A stretch of DNA of 64,000 nt from Apis mellifera. Its lineage: Eukaryota > Arthropoda > Insecta > Hymenoptera > Apidae. The notes beneath the pieces are model-generated. The model worked only from the letters and a program-made list of their open reading frames with translations. It was not told the DNA's origin and ran no database searches. Shown here piece after piece: positions 12,064 through 25,330 of the stretch (position 1 is its first letter; each line of letters starts with the position of its first letter). The DNA lies in contig NC_037645.1 in NCBI RefSeq assembly GCF_003254395.2, positions 7,687,229 through 7,751,228 of the forward strand. Direction: 5' to 3'. The translations under genes and the position numbers were made by a program.

Positions 12064-12483
12064 CTGTAAAATACAGAAGAATTTATAGAAAATATTACAC
12101 AAAAAATATAATTATAAAATTTCGAATTATAAAAAATATTATTTATATATTAAATTTATATGTATATTTTGTAGAAATTTTATCTTTTTAATTATTAAAC
12201 ATATTTTATTAAAAATATATTATATTTTCATGTAAATATTAGATTTACATATGATCGTATTTATGATTGGTGCTATGTTTCTTTAAGGTTATATTCATAT
12301 ACAACCTTATTTTTCTTTGTTAAATATTAAGTACTTTATATAATTAATTTTTATTTTTATTGTTTTATACAAATTTTTTTACACTTACATTAATATAATA
12401 TTGTTAATCTATATAAATGATTCTATAAATATTATAGTATTATTATTATCAATATAAACTTATGAATTTTGGTATTCATTTAT

Positions 12484-13246
12484 TTAAGTATCTATTAAAT
12501 TTTTTTCTTCAGTTAATTTTTTAGGTGATTTTTGAAGTGGCTTCTGATGAGAATTAAATTTTTTAGATAATGGAGGTATTAAACCTGCTGCAACATATCT
12601 TCCATCAGATTTTAAAAAATTATAAATACCACAAGCATGTTCCACTGGAAGTATCTCAGTTTTAATCTGGTATTTCAAAAGTATTTTTTTTATTTCTAAA
12701 ATTCTTTTATATTCATAATTAGATTCAAGGCCTAAAATCAAAAGATCTAGTGTTGGATATAAAATAGTGAATAAAGATAAAGTGGCTTCATTAATATCTT
12801 TTGTAGAATTTATATTCCAGGCCAAAATTATTTCAGGAAAAATTGCAAGAGGACCCAAAATTAATGAATTGTCATTCAATTTAAATCCTATCTATAAAAA
12901 ACAAATAAAAATGTATAATTTCATTATTTAAAATAATAAAAATAAAAATAATATAAAATTTTATTATACCGGTAAACACTTATTTATTAAAATTTTTTTA
13001 TTATTTTGAATATTGAGAATATCCATTGTAGTCTTACCAGGTCCTTCATATCCTTTTGTAATTTTTGAGTTATGGAATAATCTACAAATAATTAAATACT
13101 ATTAAATAAAATAAATTTTTTTTTCAATTCTCTTATTTTTTTAATAAAAAAAAAAATATTTTATTTTTTAACATTTAAAATAATAATACTGACCTAATAT
13201 TTTGTATTAATTGCCTTAACATAAATAAATTATTAATCAAAACCAT
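12484..13246 (-). CDS. NDUFAF3: NADH dehydrogenase (complex I) assembly factor 3
   Basis: Three exons, 13246-13194, 13081-12970 and 12891-12484, close in phase to give 190 residues. The N-terminus (MVLINNLFMLRQLIQNIRLF) is basic, amphipathic and free of acidic residues, as expected of a mitochondrial presequence. The DUF498/Mth938-like domain follows: LILGPLAIFPEIILAWN, then DLLILGLES, then the C-terminal HACGIYNFLKSDGRYVAAGL, matching the NAC-T-FNFL-EGR---AALIPP pattern of NDUFAF3. The human protein works with NDUFAF4 early in assembly of the Q-module/membrane arm of complex I, on the matrix side. It is divergently transcribed from the F-box gene, with 354 bp between the two ATGs. Confidence 0.88.
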
Positions 13247-13600
13247 TATAATTATTATAATAATGTCACTAATATTTAGAGTGTTGTTATACTTTATAGC
13301 AAGTATGTTTATTTGAAGTTTTACTTTATAATGATTATATCAACTCTATCTTCTTGATAATCTATGACTGTCGCTAATATTATTTGATTGGTTGATTCAA
13401 ATAGTATCATAAATTTTACCGATACGAAAATTAGCATTCAGAATGGTGAATAAAATCTAACAATATCCTATCTTAAGTTCCATCATGGAGATGTTCAGTC
13501 GACATCCAATTTTTCAGTCCTTCCAATTTTAGTGTATTTTTAGAAATATTGCATGGAAAATACTTTGCCAGAAAAAAATAAACTTTTACCTTGATACAAT
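13247..13600. promoter_or_regulatory. Probable bidirectional promoter between NDUFAF3 and the F-box gene
   Basis: Only 354 bp separate the start codons of two divergent genes. The stretch is AT-rich and I see no TATA box in a convincing position on either side; it must hold both 5' UTRs and the shared promoter. Inferred from gene arrangement. Confidence 0.5.
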
Positions 13601-16276
13601 ATGGATAATAATCCCATAATGAAAATGAGCAAAGGCTGTTGGAAATTTGATGAAGATGATCGAGGTGAGCATTAAAACGCAATAGGTTATTGAATGATAA
13701 ATGTCAAAAGATATAGAATGAAATATAAATAATAATATATTATACTACATCATTTTATTAATTTTGTATTATAATAATGATCTCTTTAATTTATTTTTCA
13801 AATCATTAATTGTATAATTATATGTTGAATGCAATATAAATTTTTAAAAAAATCTTCCGGTAAATGAATCGGCATTATAAAATAATAAAAATTCTAAATA
13901 AATAAACGTTATTATAGTTCATTATAACTTCAATATTAATTAAAAAACATGTCTATATTAAATTAATGAAAAAAAATGAGAAATATTAAATGTTTATTAA
14001 TTTTACAGCATTATATATAGACATTGAAGAAAATACTGAAGAAGAGAAAGAAAATAAAATATATAGCTGTTGGGATCAAACACCTGATATACTTTTAGAA
14101 GAAATTTTTTCTTATTTAACTATTCGTGAAAGATATTATGCATCTTTGGTATGTAGGTCATGGTATCGTGCTTTTAAATTGCCAAAAGTATGGTCTACAT
14201 TTACATTAGAAGATACCACTCTTACTAGAGGCAAATTTAATTATCATAGTGGTTGGCAATATGTTTTGGATCATATGAGAACTTCCACATGTTTGAATAA
14301 AGTTGGAAGAAATTTTAGATCTCTTGTTTTTGAACCAATGTTGAATTTTTATAATCTTTATGAATTTATGAATATGATATCATGGTACACTGAAAAACAA
14401 GGATCAGATAATACATCAGTGGCAGGAGTTGGTACTTATATTCGACGACTTAAATTTACATTTCCTTGTAATATGGCAAACAGAGATGATCCTGATAGTA
14501 TTAGAATTTTTGGTACTGGTGGAAAATTATTAGAAGCATTGAAAAGATTGATGCGTAATTTACATAATTTGAAATGCTTAGAGTTGATAGATCTCATGTT
14601 AGATAGTAAAGAAGCTTTACATTTAATGGATGATATCTGTGCAAATTGTACTCAGACATTATCAAAATTGGTTTTAATTAATACTACAAGATATCATTGC
14701 CCTCTTTTACATGTAGGAGTATTTATTAATTTAAATGTAAGTTTTATTGAATAAAAAACTTCCAATCTATATTCAATGTTTAACATGACATTTTTGTTTT
14801 ATATGAAGGTATTAGTTATTAGTCCTCAAAATCTTCATGAAGATGTAATAGATTTAATTGGATATACTAAATTGCAACATCTTCATATTGTTCAAAATTG
14901 CTATAGTCCAAAAGATGCTACAGTGAGATTGGTAATAGTTACTATAAGTTAGTAAAATATATTATTTTAAATACTTTAATTAAATTAATTTTTATTGATT
15001 TAGCCTTCAAGAAAATCTTGGATAAAGATGAAAAGAAACAATCCCCACATTAAAGTTCACTTTGAAGTGGAAAGTCATAAATCTACAGATGTACTTTTAC
15101 CCATTGATTTATTAGAACATGGGAATATTCCATGTCACAGTATTGTTTTAGATATTCCAAATACACAGGTTAGTGTGAATTCATAAAATATTTAAGATAT
15201 TGCTAAATACAATTTGAAAATAAATTACATTAAATATTTTAGATTTCATCTTCAACTATTCTTAATCATGGAACATTTTTTGAATCAACAATAAAGGTAT
15301 ATGCGTTTAAAGGTCTAAGCAGATATTTTGTGCCCAGAAATTTTTCTCAAAGATTGGATGAAGCACTAGTACAATTTTGCAAAATGTGTCCAAACCTTCA
15401 TACACTGGTATCACTTTGTGTTTGACTGAATTTCTGATGTGTATTGTCACTTTTTAAAATCACTATGATTTTAACAAAAACTTTTAATGATGTGTGATAG
15501 CATGCATTCAAATTTTTGTTATACAAAATTATTTATTACTATTCGTGTAAGTTATTTAACTAGATCACATATTATAATGCAAATTTTAAAAAACACATTG
15601 AAAATATTAAAAACATTTTTTACAGCTTCTATGGATCTATTTATGTACATATGTTGTGTGGCAATATATCACTGATTTGTCAATAGTACATAAGACAAGA
15701 GATTTAAATTCAGATCAATGATTGTATCAATGACTTGGAAGCCAATCAGTGGGAGACAAATATTTTACCATGACACATTTAATAATTTGCCTGGGTTAAT
15801 AACTGGTCTTTGAACGAATAATACTTCATACAATTACATTAATCCACGGATTGGTTTCCTTGGTATTTTTTTATCCTTTCATATAGCTAATAACATTTAT
15901 CAAATAACTTCCTTTCAAATAACTAACTCATAAAAAATTTAGTAATTTGAATTTATAATTTATCAGACTTGTATATACGATAAATGTTTCCCTGCAGATG
16001 ATTCGAGATAAAATTTCAACGGCCACCATTTTAGAAATTGTATCTACAGCAAAGAATTTACGTTGTTTATATGTCAGAAGATATTCAATTTTAAAAAAAT
16101 GTGATGGGGATTGGTTAAAAATTATGAACTGGTCACCTGAACATTATCAATGGATTCAAAAAAATAGCCGTAGTTATGAAAATACAGAAAAAGAAGTATC
16201 TAGAATATTGAACTATAGATGGCACATGTTGAGTGAAAGAGAATTTGCTGATCAAATGGTGAAATTACATTTATAA
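13601..16276 (+). CDS. F-box protein (FBXO33/FBXO39-like, LRR-type C-terminus)
   Basis: Six exons: 13601-13664, 14009-14736, 14809-14922, 15004-15168, 15243-15407, 15998-16276, phases closing to 504 residues. Exon 1 (MDNNPIMKMS...) joins via a GTGAGC donor to an acceptor TTTTACAG. The F-box lies at about residues 46-84 (TPDILLEEIFSYLTIRERYY, then ASLVCRSWYRAF). It is followed by irregular leucine-rich repeat-like segments (LRRLKFTF-like, NLKCLELIDLML, LSKLVLINTT, NLRCLYVRRYS). F-box proteins bind Skp1 and bring substrates to SCF (Skp1-Cul1-F-box) ubiquitin ligases; the substrate is unknown here. Layout resembles the FBXO39/FBXO33 group but I cannot separate them by eye. The third exon could instead end at 14931 (GTAATA donor), keeping frame and adding three residues. 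Confidence 0.82.
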
Positions 16277-17238
16277 TGTATTCATAAAAAAAGGAAAAAG
16301 TTTTTAAAAAAAGTGTTTTATAACAGATTGTGATTATATAATTATATCTCTAAATAATATCTTATAAAATGTATTGTTTATGTAGTTTATATATTACGTT
16401 TGTATATACGTATAATTTGTATAATGTATTTACACTTTTTGACATAACTGTGATGATGTAAATACATAAGAAATTATTGCTTACTTAAAGTTGATTAAGG
16501 TGGATTGTTAAATACAGAATTGTACAATCATCAAAAATAATAACATAATAAAATGACTGAAATTGTATTTTCACTTTATTTTATCATATAATATATAATG
16601 AAGAATTTCTATACTATATCATAAATTATGTTATTATGTACAATGCCGGTTTATATATTTATATATATAGATACTTAACAATTACCTCTAATATAAGAAT
16701 GATCATATATAGAATATAATTTTATGTATATGTTAAATTAAATTAGTTACAAAATAATAGTAATAATAACTCGAATATTAAATTTTCTTTATATTGTGGA
16801 ACACATAAATTTATAATATAATAGTAAAATTTATAAAATTCATAAGTAAAATTCATCAACATATCAATAGTGTCAAATTAAATTTAACAGAAAACAAGTA
16901 CAATAGATATTAACCATTTATCGTATATACATATTTTAATTTTATATATACAAAATATAAATAACATGAAACAACATCATGCAAATAATTTGTTTTCTGC
17001 TATTATTAAATACAAGTTAAAACGAATTTTTTAATCTAACCAATTAAGAATGCAAATTATAATTTTTTTTCTTTTTGTTCATCTCTATTTACAATTTAAA
17101 ATAGACCATTGTAAACAATAATATGCAATATATTTTTTTGTTGTTATAAGAACGGTTATAACAAATAAAAAATTTAATCATGTTTTTCTTATTTTAAAAG
17201 AAATTATCTAATATATATAAAAAAAGAAAGTTGAAGAA
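16277..17238. other. Convergent 3' UTR region of the F-box gene and IFRD1
   Basis: AT-rich DNA between two convergent stop codons. Several AATAAA-type signals are present on both strands (for example near 16545 on plus). No further gene is supported. Confidence 0.5.
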
Positions 17239-20079
17239 TCACGGTGCCAAGGCAGCTGATCGTTTGTCTCGGTTTTTATTACGCTGAATAGTGCGCGCTT
17301 TGAATGCAGCTGCATTCATTAATGTCTAAATGGAATAAAATTAAAATTCATAAAATTAATTAACTTGAAATTAATATTATAATCAAGACTATTCAATGTA
17401 AAAAATTTACCCTTTCTAATTTACTTGTCTTTTGATTCAATTGTATCGGCATAACTTTGTTACCAAGGTGAAAAATTTCGCGCAGAAGTTGATTTTCCGC
17501 AAGATGAATATTTATTCCCGGACCAAGTAATCTACAGCACGCATTATACTGAGTTCGTGCACACCATCCTTCTAAATATAGAATTTCTTGGCCAAATTTT
17601 ACATGCATTTCTGGTAGAATATCCTCCTAATAAAAGTAATATTCATTATTAGTATATATGATTATATTCAATATTTTAATATTTTTAATACAAAATTCAC
17701 CTCTATATAGCGAAGTATATCTCTGAAATTAGCTCTCTGTTGTTTACGATCTTTTTTTGCTCTGTACTTATTTGAATCTGTAGCTAACTCTTTTAAAACT
17801 TCGATTAGATCCAAAGACCAATCTTGCTCATAATCGCATGAAAAATCACGACCCAATTCGAATATTACAGCTAGAGCCTCACCAGCTGACAATCTTATAT
17901 CCAAATGTGGTGATTCTAATAACTCGCGCAATCTATTCAAGGACCTAAAATAAAAATTATTTTTATAATTCTAAGTTTTTTTAAGTTTTTGTAAAAATAC
18001 TTACGGCATATAACTATTAGTTCTATCACTCGCAAGCAAGCTGTAAATATCCGCTGGGGCCATTATTGTTAAAAGAAGTGTCCAAGATGAAATAGCTGCA
18101 GCATGCAATGCAGCAATTTCTGTAGAAATATTTGCTATAGCACCATTTCCTTTTAAATAGGAACCAGAGAAAATACCAGACAATAATTGTACAATTTCAA
18201 TGGTAGCAGTTGCATCATTGCCTGATAAGAATTGATTCATGCTTAGAGCCCAACAGCACTGTAAGTACATAATTTATTATTTATAAATAAATAAATAACA
18301 TAATTATAAATAAATTAACTTATCTATTATATAAATAAATACCTATAACCTATTATATAAATAAATTAACTTATTATAAATAAATTAAATTATCACTTTT
18401 TTTGTTTTACCTCTGAACGTGCTTGAGTAGAAGCTGTGGTATCGCTGGCAATAAAAGTTAAAGTACTTTTTAAATCTCGACAAACTATTTCTGCACTTTC
18501 AAAAGCTCCCAATTGAACACAAAGCAAGCTACTTAATCTGGCTGCTGTAGATTGTTCTTCACTACGTCCTTTTCTTAAGCCTCGTTCCACTGAATCTGTG
18601 ATAGTCATTTTTCTATCTTCTACAAAATCTGGAATATATTTGATGGCAAAGATTTTTTCTATTCCATTGAAACAAATTGTTCTGCCTTTTGCACTCTTTT
18701 GTGATAAACCATCAATTGCTTCCTTTAGCTTTTCTTCAAATGCTTCTTGCTGCGCGAATTCATCTACCTCATTATCATTCACATCATCTAACATGCTGCG
18801 ATTATCAGATTGACTACTAGATACGCTGCATGCATCATTATTGATAGAATCTTCATCAGATGTTAATTCAGCTCTTTTTCCACCATGTCCTATAAGAAAG
18901 ATAATTTTTTATAACTGTTTTATAAATAAATTATATTTACATATAGTATTTGACAAATAAAAAATATTATAAATTTAAAAATATTAAAAATTTCTTTATA
19001 ATGATATAAAATGATTGATATAAAATATATCAATATTGAAAAAAAATTTAAACAACTATCAATGATATAAATGTGAATAATCAATTTTTATACTTAATTT
19101 ATATAGATAATAAGATAATAACTGTTAAAAATAAATATCATTTAAAAAATAAATCTAATATATAATGTAATATGATATAAATATTAAACAGCTGTTATTC
19201 TTCTCATCTGGTAAAATTGTTATCCAAATATAGTCAATCAGTTTTAAGAAATCTATATAAAAATATAATTATAAAAATCATATATCAGTTTTATAATTTT
19301 TAATTATTAAATAAAATATTTACTGTAACAAATTGTAAAATATATATAAGTATTTGTTAAAAAAATTTCAAATATCAATAATTACATGTATTTAATTGTA
19401 TAAAAATGACGCATATTTTATATAAATATAATAAATAATAAATGTTAGACATAATAAACGATCTAAATTTAATACAAATGATATAAAAAAAAGCATGATA
19501 CATCTATCTAACCCTTTACCGCTCACTTAAGATATAAAGCAAGCGATAAACATCTTTTTCAATGATTCATGATTTTTTCTACAAAAAAATTGCTTTTATT
19601 TTAAAATATGATTTAAATTAACGATTTGTTTCAATCATTCAAACATAAAATTTTTATTCTATCTCGTACCTAACCCAAACCCGTACGAAAAGCATGAAAG
19701 TCACATGGGGATAGCTAGTAGTGACACGATGTTGCTTCAATTCGAACATATCGTTAAAAATTTCATAAATCAATATAGTTTTTTATTCGAAAATTAGTCA
19801 ATGATTTTATATATAATATCATTAGAAAAATTAAAATAATTGACAATCTAATATGTGCTGTAAGATAAAATAAATAACATTTAAATGATGAGTCATTCCA
19901 AAAGAATGCCAATAATTTAATAAAGAACGATCATCGCATATTTGATCAAGATTTTTTATAAATACGATTTTGAGGACTTTTTAAATAATTATTTTTAAAA
20001 AAAAACAAATATTACAAATAAGATCAAAAAATAAGATTTTCCTACCGCATTTTCGTCTTCTGCCTCCTTTGCCTGGCAT
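17239..20079 (-). CDS. Ifrd1: Interferon-related developmental regulator (IFRD1 family)
   Basis: Six exons on the minus strand: 20079-20046, 18889-18411, 18258-18005, 17944-17701, 17626-17411 and 17325-17239; phases close to 437 residues, near the 451 of human IFRD1. The start MPGKGGRRRKCG is basic. The body is armadillo-like helical repeats (KMTITDSVERGLRKGRSEEQ, SSLLCVQLG, LDIRLSAGEALAVIFELGRD). The C-terminal IFRD domain shows YNACCRLLGPGINIHL, LLREIFHLG and the terminal NAAAFKARTIQRNKNRDKR, which matches the family signature NAAAFKARTKARSK-RDKR. IFRD1 is a transcriptional co-regulator that binds SIN3/HDAC complexes and, in yeast and mammals, also binds ribosomes. The first exon encodes only 11 residues and is followed by a 1.16-kb intron. 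Confidence 0.93.
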
Positions 20080-20500
20080 CGTTCTTCACCTTCCTTATTG
20101 CACAATTGATACTAATAAAAATACTCGATCAAGAGGGTAAATGTCTTGCACTATTAATTTTTTTTCGTATACTGAATACACTGCATGAATTTTTAATTAG
20201 AATCTGATAAAAACTCATTAACATGTTGCGAATTGTTCAAAACATACACGTCGAGACAGCCTGCGATGGGCTTTCTCAAGTGCACTGCTTTTGCGAGCTA
20301 CGAACCTACCCGAAGACAAGCGAAAGTGTGCGAAACATTAACGATGCGTGCGCAATATATTTCTATGAATATCATCTGTTCACCAATAGAAGAATAGTTC
20401 TAAGGATTCATGAGAAGTAGCTAATGAACGTATATCAATTATTATATCGTATCAGTTCCAATGGAAAATAATCTTATTTCTTTTGTTCGTTCGCGCGCGT
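20080..20500 (-). promoter_or_regulatory. IFRD1 5' flank / promoter region
   Basis: Sequence upstream of the IFRD1 start is less AT-rich around 20,240-20,360 and again near 20,490 (a short CGCGCGCG-like run) before falling to strongly AT-rich DNA. A forward frame at 20,223-20,420 has no family resemblance and is not called. Promoter role is inferred from position. Confidence 0.35.
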
Positions 20501-21293
20501 GATGTGAAGATATATAACATTTTTTAAAAAATATTTATATGAAATTTTGAATAGAATCACAAATGTAAGTACAAATAAAAATATTTTGTTTTCGAAAAGT
20601 GTTACGGCATCATTGCAATATATATTAGTTATGGAACTATGATTATTAATAAAATTAAATATATAAATTTATATTGCTACAAAAATAATTTATATTATAA
20701 AAAGAAAATTATGTATTATTTTGTATTTTTGAATATAAAAAACATTTCACAATAATAATTTCATTATAATAATAACATTAAATTGTATAATAACATTAAG
20801 TATCATGAAAAAAATACAATATATTTCTATTATAACATATTTATATTAATTTATACAAATGATGACAATTTTATGTCTTATTATTGTATATAATTCATGG
20901 TACTTATATTACAAGTATGAATTTATTTAATTACATCTCTATAGTATAAAATTGAACATATTCCAAGTGAAGAAAAGTCTAGGTTTTCTATTATAGTTAC
21001 AATTTATATTTAGCATTATATTCAGATGGACACTTACAAATATGTCAGTCTATTCTGAAGCACCAGAATTATTAAAACAGTACAAATTTCGTTTTTTTAT
21101 AATTTGAATCAATATAGTGAAAAATGTTTTAAAAACCAGACTTATATTTGAATATTTTCTTACTTTCAAAAGTATCACATATGTTTCAATGAAATTTAAA
21201 GTAATCTAGAGTAATGAAATTTATACTTGTAAACAAGAATTTTTGTTTCTTAATTTTGAATTTTTTTGTAAATAATTTCTATTAGAATTAATT

Positions 21294-23790
21294 TTATGTA
21301 AGTATTAACAATAAAAATATTAGGCTCATGCATAATAAGTTAATTGTTGAGCTAGAAGCAGTATTTTGAAGATTTATTACTTTTTGGCATGGTGTCACTT
21401 TTATGATGTAATTGAATATAGAATCCACAATATTTGCTGGTACTGGATCCTTACATTTTTCCAATTCTCTTACAATACAGCTCTGAACTTTAGAAATATC
21501 TCTAAAAATATATATAAAAAAAAATATATTTTATTCATATAAAATTTGTTATATAAATATTGATTCTTACGTGCATTCTTTAGTTCCAAAAACAAGAAGT
21601 GGAAGAGAATTCAATCCTGGTCCATTGTTGAGATCTGTTTGGGGGATATAACTTCCAAAAGTAATGTTAACACATTGTTGAATTTCCTGTCGTTTTGATT
21701 TGAAACATTCTGGTCCATTAGCAGAAATGAAAACTATAAACAATTAAAATATTTTTTAATAAATTTTTAAACTATTATTGTTTTTATCTTATTCTATTAC
21801 ATAATCCTGAATTAAAAAGAAAAATACATACGAGCAATACGGTCTCCCTCTTTATAACAGACAAAAGTTAAGAGAGAATCCGTAATATTTTGAATGATTT
21901 TTTTATTTTCTCGTTCTTCTGGTTCCAAGCATGGCTCTATTGCTGTAGTAAAATTGCTAACACATTTCTTAAGAGTGGGAGTTTTACGGCAGTAAGTTTT
22001 AAATACTGTATCCAAATCTCCAGTTGGTTTATGTCTTTCCATTTCTTTTTCCAACTTTGTGAAATTAACAAATGATTTAAGGCACTGTTCCAAGTCACTC
22101 ATTGCATTTATAGCATTTTCAAATGAACCCTCTCCACCATTTTTGTCACATTTTTGTTTGAAAACACTTTGACTTTCTTCTAGAGCATGTTTTATCACAG
22201 ATGCATTAACATTATCCAAAGGGTTTCCAGATACATTTAAATTGTTCAAATCAATAATATCAGAAACTTTTTGTAATGCTTCTTCTGCATTAGGCAAATT
22301 ATCTTCAGAAATGGTGCATCCAAGAAATGCTGTAATAAAAAATAATATATTAATTTATATAGATATAATTTCTAATTATATAATATTTTTTAATTTACGT
22401 GTAATAATTTTGCAAAATAATAAATCAAAATAATTTTTTTAAGTATATTTTCTATATATATGTATATATATTTATATATATTATATTATATATATTTAAA
22501 TATTTTAATTATATTAATTATAATTATATATATTAAGACATATTATTTAAGATATATTTTACAAATGAATTTTAATAATTATTAATATGTTTAATATTTA
22601 TTTCAGGAGTTTTTATAAGACTAGAAAATATCAGAGTTACAATTTATTCCTTTTATAACTTTTTTAGCATTAAATATTTAAATTTAAAATAGATTTTACG
22701 ATTATTTGAAATCTTGTTTTATAACATTTCCTGTTTAAAGAGGAAATAAACACGTCATCTCACGTGGACTTTGTATTAATTATTATTTCGATTTGTAACC
22801 ATAACTCTATTAATCATATTTTTTATCTTTTTATTTTTCAAATTAAAATTATTAAAATTAATTTCATTCAATATGAAATCAATAAAAATTAAAACTTATT
22901 TTAGTTATTTTCTTTGTTTTATTATACACTTATAGGTTATGAAAAATAAAAAAAAAAGAAATTATGAAACTGAATCTCTAATAAAATGATTTCAATAATA
23001 ATAATATGAGAATATATTTTTTACAATTGTTTTATAAAAACTTTTGTATCATAAATATTCAATTAATGAAAAATGAAAATATATTCATAAAGTACAAAGT
23101 GCACAAGTCGAATCAACATGCAATCCGTGCATTCGTCACACGTGTAATAATGATAAGTATTTATTCGATATAAAAAGAACAGTACAATCTTTATCTCATA
23201 TCAATAATCAAGTACATCAATCATTAATTTATATCTGTAAATATTTATGCGGAATATGCATTAAGAATTAAATGTCAATAAATCGAGCATTCGATGCAAT
23301 TATTGCATTTAATTTCAATGATACATATCATTATCGAATATGAGCATGAATGTCGCTATCATTTCTTGATCTTAAAATCAAACAGTGAAATTTGAGATTC
23401 ACTGTTCCTATCATAAATGTAGAACAATGGTCAGTTCTTTCAAATGATATACATAAAGAATTGTATTTCAAGCGGTAATATTTAATCTCGAATTTTACTG
23501 ATAAAACAATTCTTTTAACGTGAGTATAAAAAAATTAACTAACATGATTTTGCACATGCGATCATTTTATATTGAATTTTTCCTTTTAACTCTTTTAATG
23601 ATCTCTCGAATCTTCTTTTTATGTTAAATGACACGATATATGATCACAAATTTTATCAATAAAAAAATATAGCAAAAAAAAATCTATATATTTCTAAATG
23701 TCTAAACAAATCATTGAATTCGATTACTTGAATTAGTAACTTACCACATAAGAATATTATGGCAGTGAATATAGTCGAATATTTGAACAT
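21294..23790 (-). CDS. 27 kDa hemolymph glycoprotein-like secreted protein (DUF1397)
   Basis: Four exons: 23790-23745, 22329-21832, 21733-21571 and 21501-21294; phases close to 304 residues. Residues 1 to about 20 form a signal peptide (MFKYSTIFTAIIFLCAFLGC). The mature part has the Cys spacing and motifs of the insect 27 kDa hemolymph glycoprotein family (ESQSVFKQKC, DLEQCLKSFVNFTKLEKEME, VFKTYCRKTPTLKKCVSNF, GPECFKSKRQEIQQC, LEKCKDPVPANIVDSIFNYI). Several N-x-S/T sites are present (NVS, NAS, NFT, NIT). The function of this family is not established; members occur in hemolymph. Unusually, the protein ends in a hydrophobic stretch (INLLCMSLIFLLLILT) after a small-residue segment NTASSS, which suggests a GPI-anchor signal or a membrane tail rather than a freely secreted protein. 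The first intron is 1.4 kb. Confidence 0.85.
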
Positions 23791-24121
23791 CTCTATTTTT
23801 TGATAAAGAATATTCAATCAGGGATATGTCGATGTCGAAATCTTGTCAATGAATATCCCGCGAAAAAGAACGTATCTATACGACGAAATTACGAAATAGA
23901 AATATATCTTCAGTTACACATAACTATTGTATCACTTCAGTAACTTTGTATGCATTCGAACGTACTCTGTTTATTATGAGAAACGTGCATTGATGTGTCA
24001 ATTTTGCCCAGAAAATTAGTGAAAGCAAGATAGACAAGAAAGTAAGATACAATACTCTAGAAAATGAAAGATAGAAATACACTGTGGCGACTCGTACGAA
24101 CGATACTCCAATACTAAATTT

Positions 24122-24147
24122 CTGAGCGCACGCGCTTCGCTTATATA
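24122..24147 (-). promoter_or_regulatory. TATA box and initiator-like pair upstream of the hemolymph-protein gene
   Basis: On the minus strand TATATAAG (plus 24040s offset: 24140-24147) is followed about 24 nt later by GCTCAGA, an initiator-like TCAG at 24125-24122. This places a start near 24123, about 330 nt before the ATG at 23790. The position is slightly closer than the classical spacing, so this is a candidate only. Confidence 0.4.
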
Positions 24148-24457
24148 AATCTTATATTCTTCATAACTGTGTTAATTTTAATCCAATTTTATGTATGTAA
24201 TGTAAATCTATTTACTTTCGATAATTTTTACTGTCTTAAAAAAAAAAAAAATATTTATTAAATAAATCATTGTAATAATCATTATAGTACTATTTGATAA
24301 TATTTTTACACAAAAGTATAATATGATTCAATAAATTCATTAAATAATAATATAAAATTTAAATAATCATTTAAATGTAATATTTTACATTAAAGAAATA
24401 TTATAAAATATAAATTTTTTCCTTATAATATTTAATTAAAAAAACAAGTACGAAGAA

Positions 24458-24529
24458 TCCTCGGTAGTATAGTGGTCAGTATCCCCGCCTGTCACGCGGG
24501 AGACCGGGGTTCGATTCCCCGCCGGGGAG
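24458..24529 (+). tRNA. tRNA-Asp (anticodon GTC), copy 1
   Basis: A 72-nt cloverleaf. The acceptor stem TCCTCGG pairs with CCGGGGA with one T-G wobble. Internal promoter A box (TAGTATAGTGG) and B box (GGTTCGATTCC) are present. The anticodon loop CTGTCAC puts GTC at 24491-24493. No intron and no encoded CCA. A run of five T at 24534-24538 is a plausible Pol III terminator. Confidence 0.97.
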
Positions 24530-25258
24530 TTTATTTTTCTATTTTTGCATAATTTTCAAATAATTTTTTTTTTATGAATAATTATGAATACTAAAATGTA
24601 TATAATAATTAAATTAATAAAATACCTAAAAAAAGTATATATTTTAAAATAGTTTTTATAAAATAATAATATAAATTAAAATATAGATATTGTTGAATGC
24701 ATTAATTAATCGAATAATACGCTATAATAAATTATCTTCTTAGTCATAGACAATAATATCCAAATCTTCTAATTCTAGATTCAATATAAATTGTTATTTT
24801 TACATTAATTATAATAGAATAATAATTACTTAGGTTACTGTAATCTAAAAACATTTTTAGATTAATATTACAAAATATAAATCGAAGAATAAGATAATTT
24901 GAAACTAATTTTATATTTTTTTATATGAAAATAATAACTATAATTTAATTTACAAAACGTAAAATAAAAAAGTAAACAATCATACTCAATCGAAAAATAG
25001 TATTACTTATATGTATTATATATTATATGCTTATTTTGAAGGAACAATAATATTATTTATTTTTATATTATTTATATAAATGAAAAATTAAAAAATAATT
25101 TATTTAGATCTAACTTGAATACGTCTATGAATAATAATATATTAATAATAATTATAATAAGACATTGAAAATGATAATATTAGTTTTAATTTTTAAAATT
25201 TATTTCAAAATATATTTATTTTGTCATGAATGAAGAAGAAAACAAAGTATCATCAAAA

Positions 25259-25330
25259 TCCTCGTTAGTATAGTGGTTAGTATCCCCGCCTGTCACGCGG
25301 GAGACCGGGGTTCGATTCCCCGACGGGGAG
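25259..25330 (+). tRNA. tRNA-Asp (anticodon GTC), copy 2
   Basis: A 72-nt cloverleaf that differs from copy 1 at only a few positions: the acceptor stem is TCCTCGT paired with ACGGGGA (a compensated change) and the D-arm has GGTTAG instead of GGTCAG. GTC anticodon at 25292-25294. Eight T at 25337-25344 form the likely Pol III terminator. Confidence 0.97.

Noticed and set aside
14926..14931. Alternative donor GTAATA in the F-box gene
   Set aside because: Also keeps frame, but ACA/GTGAGA at 14922 is the better donor; recorded as a possible three-residue variant.
20223..20420. Forward open frame upstream of IFRD1
   Set aside because: Short, no recognisable domain, lies in the IFRD1 promoter region on the opposite strand.
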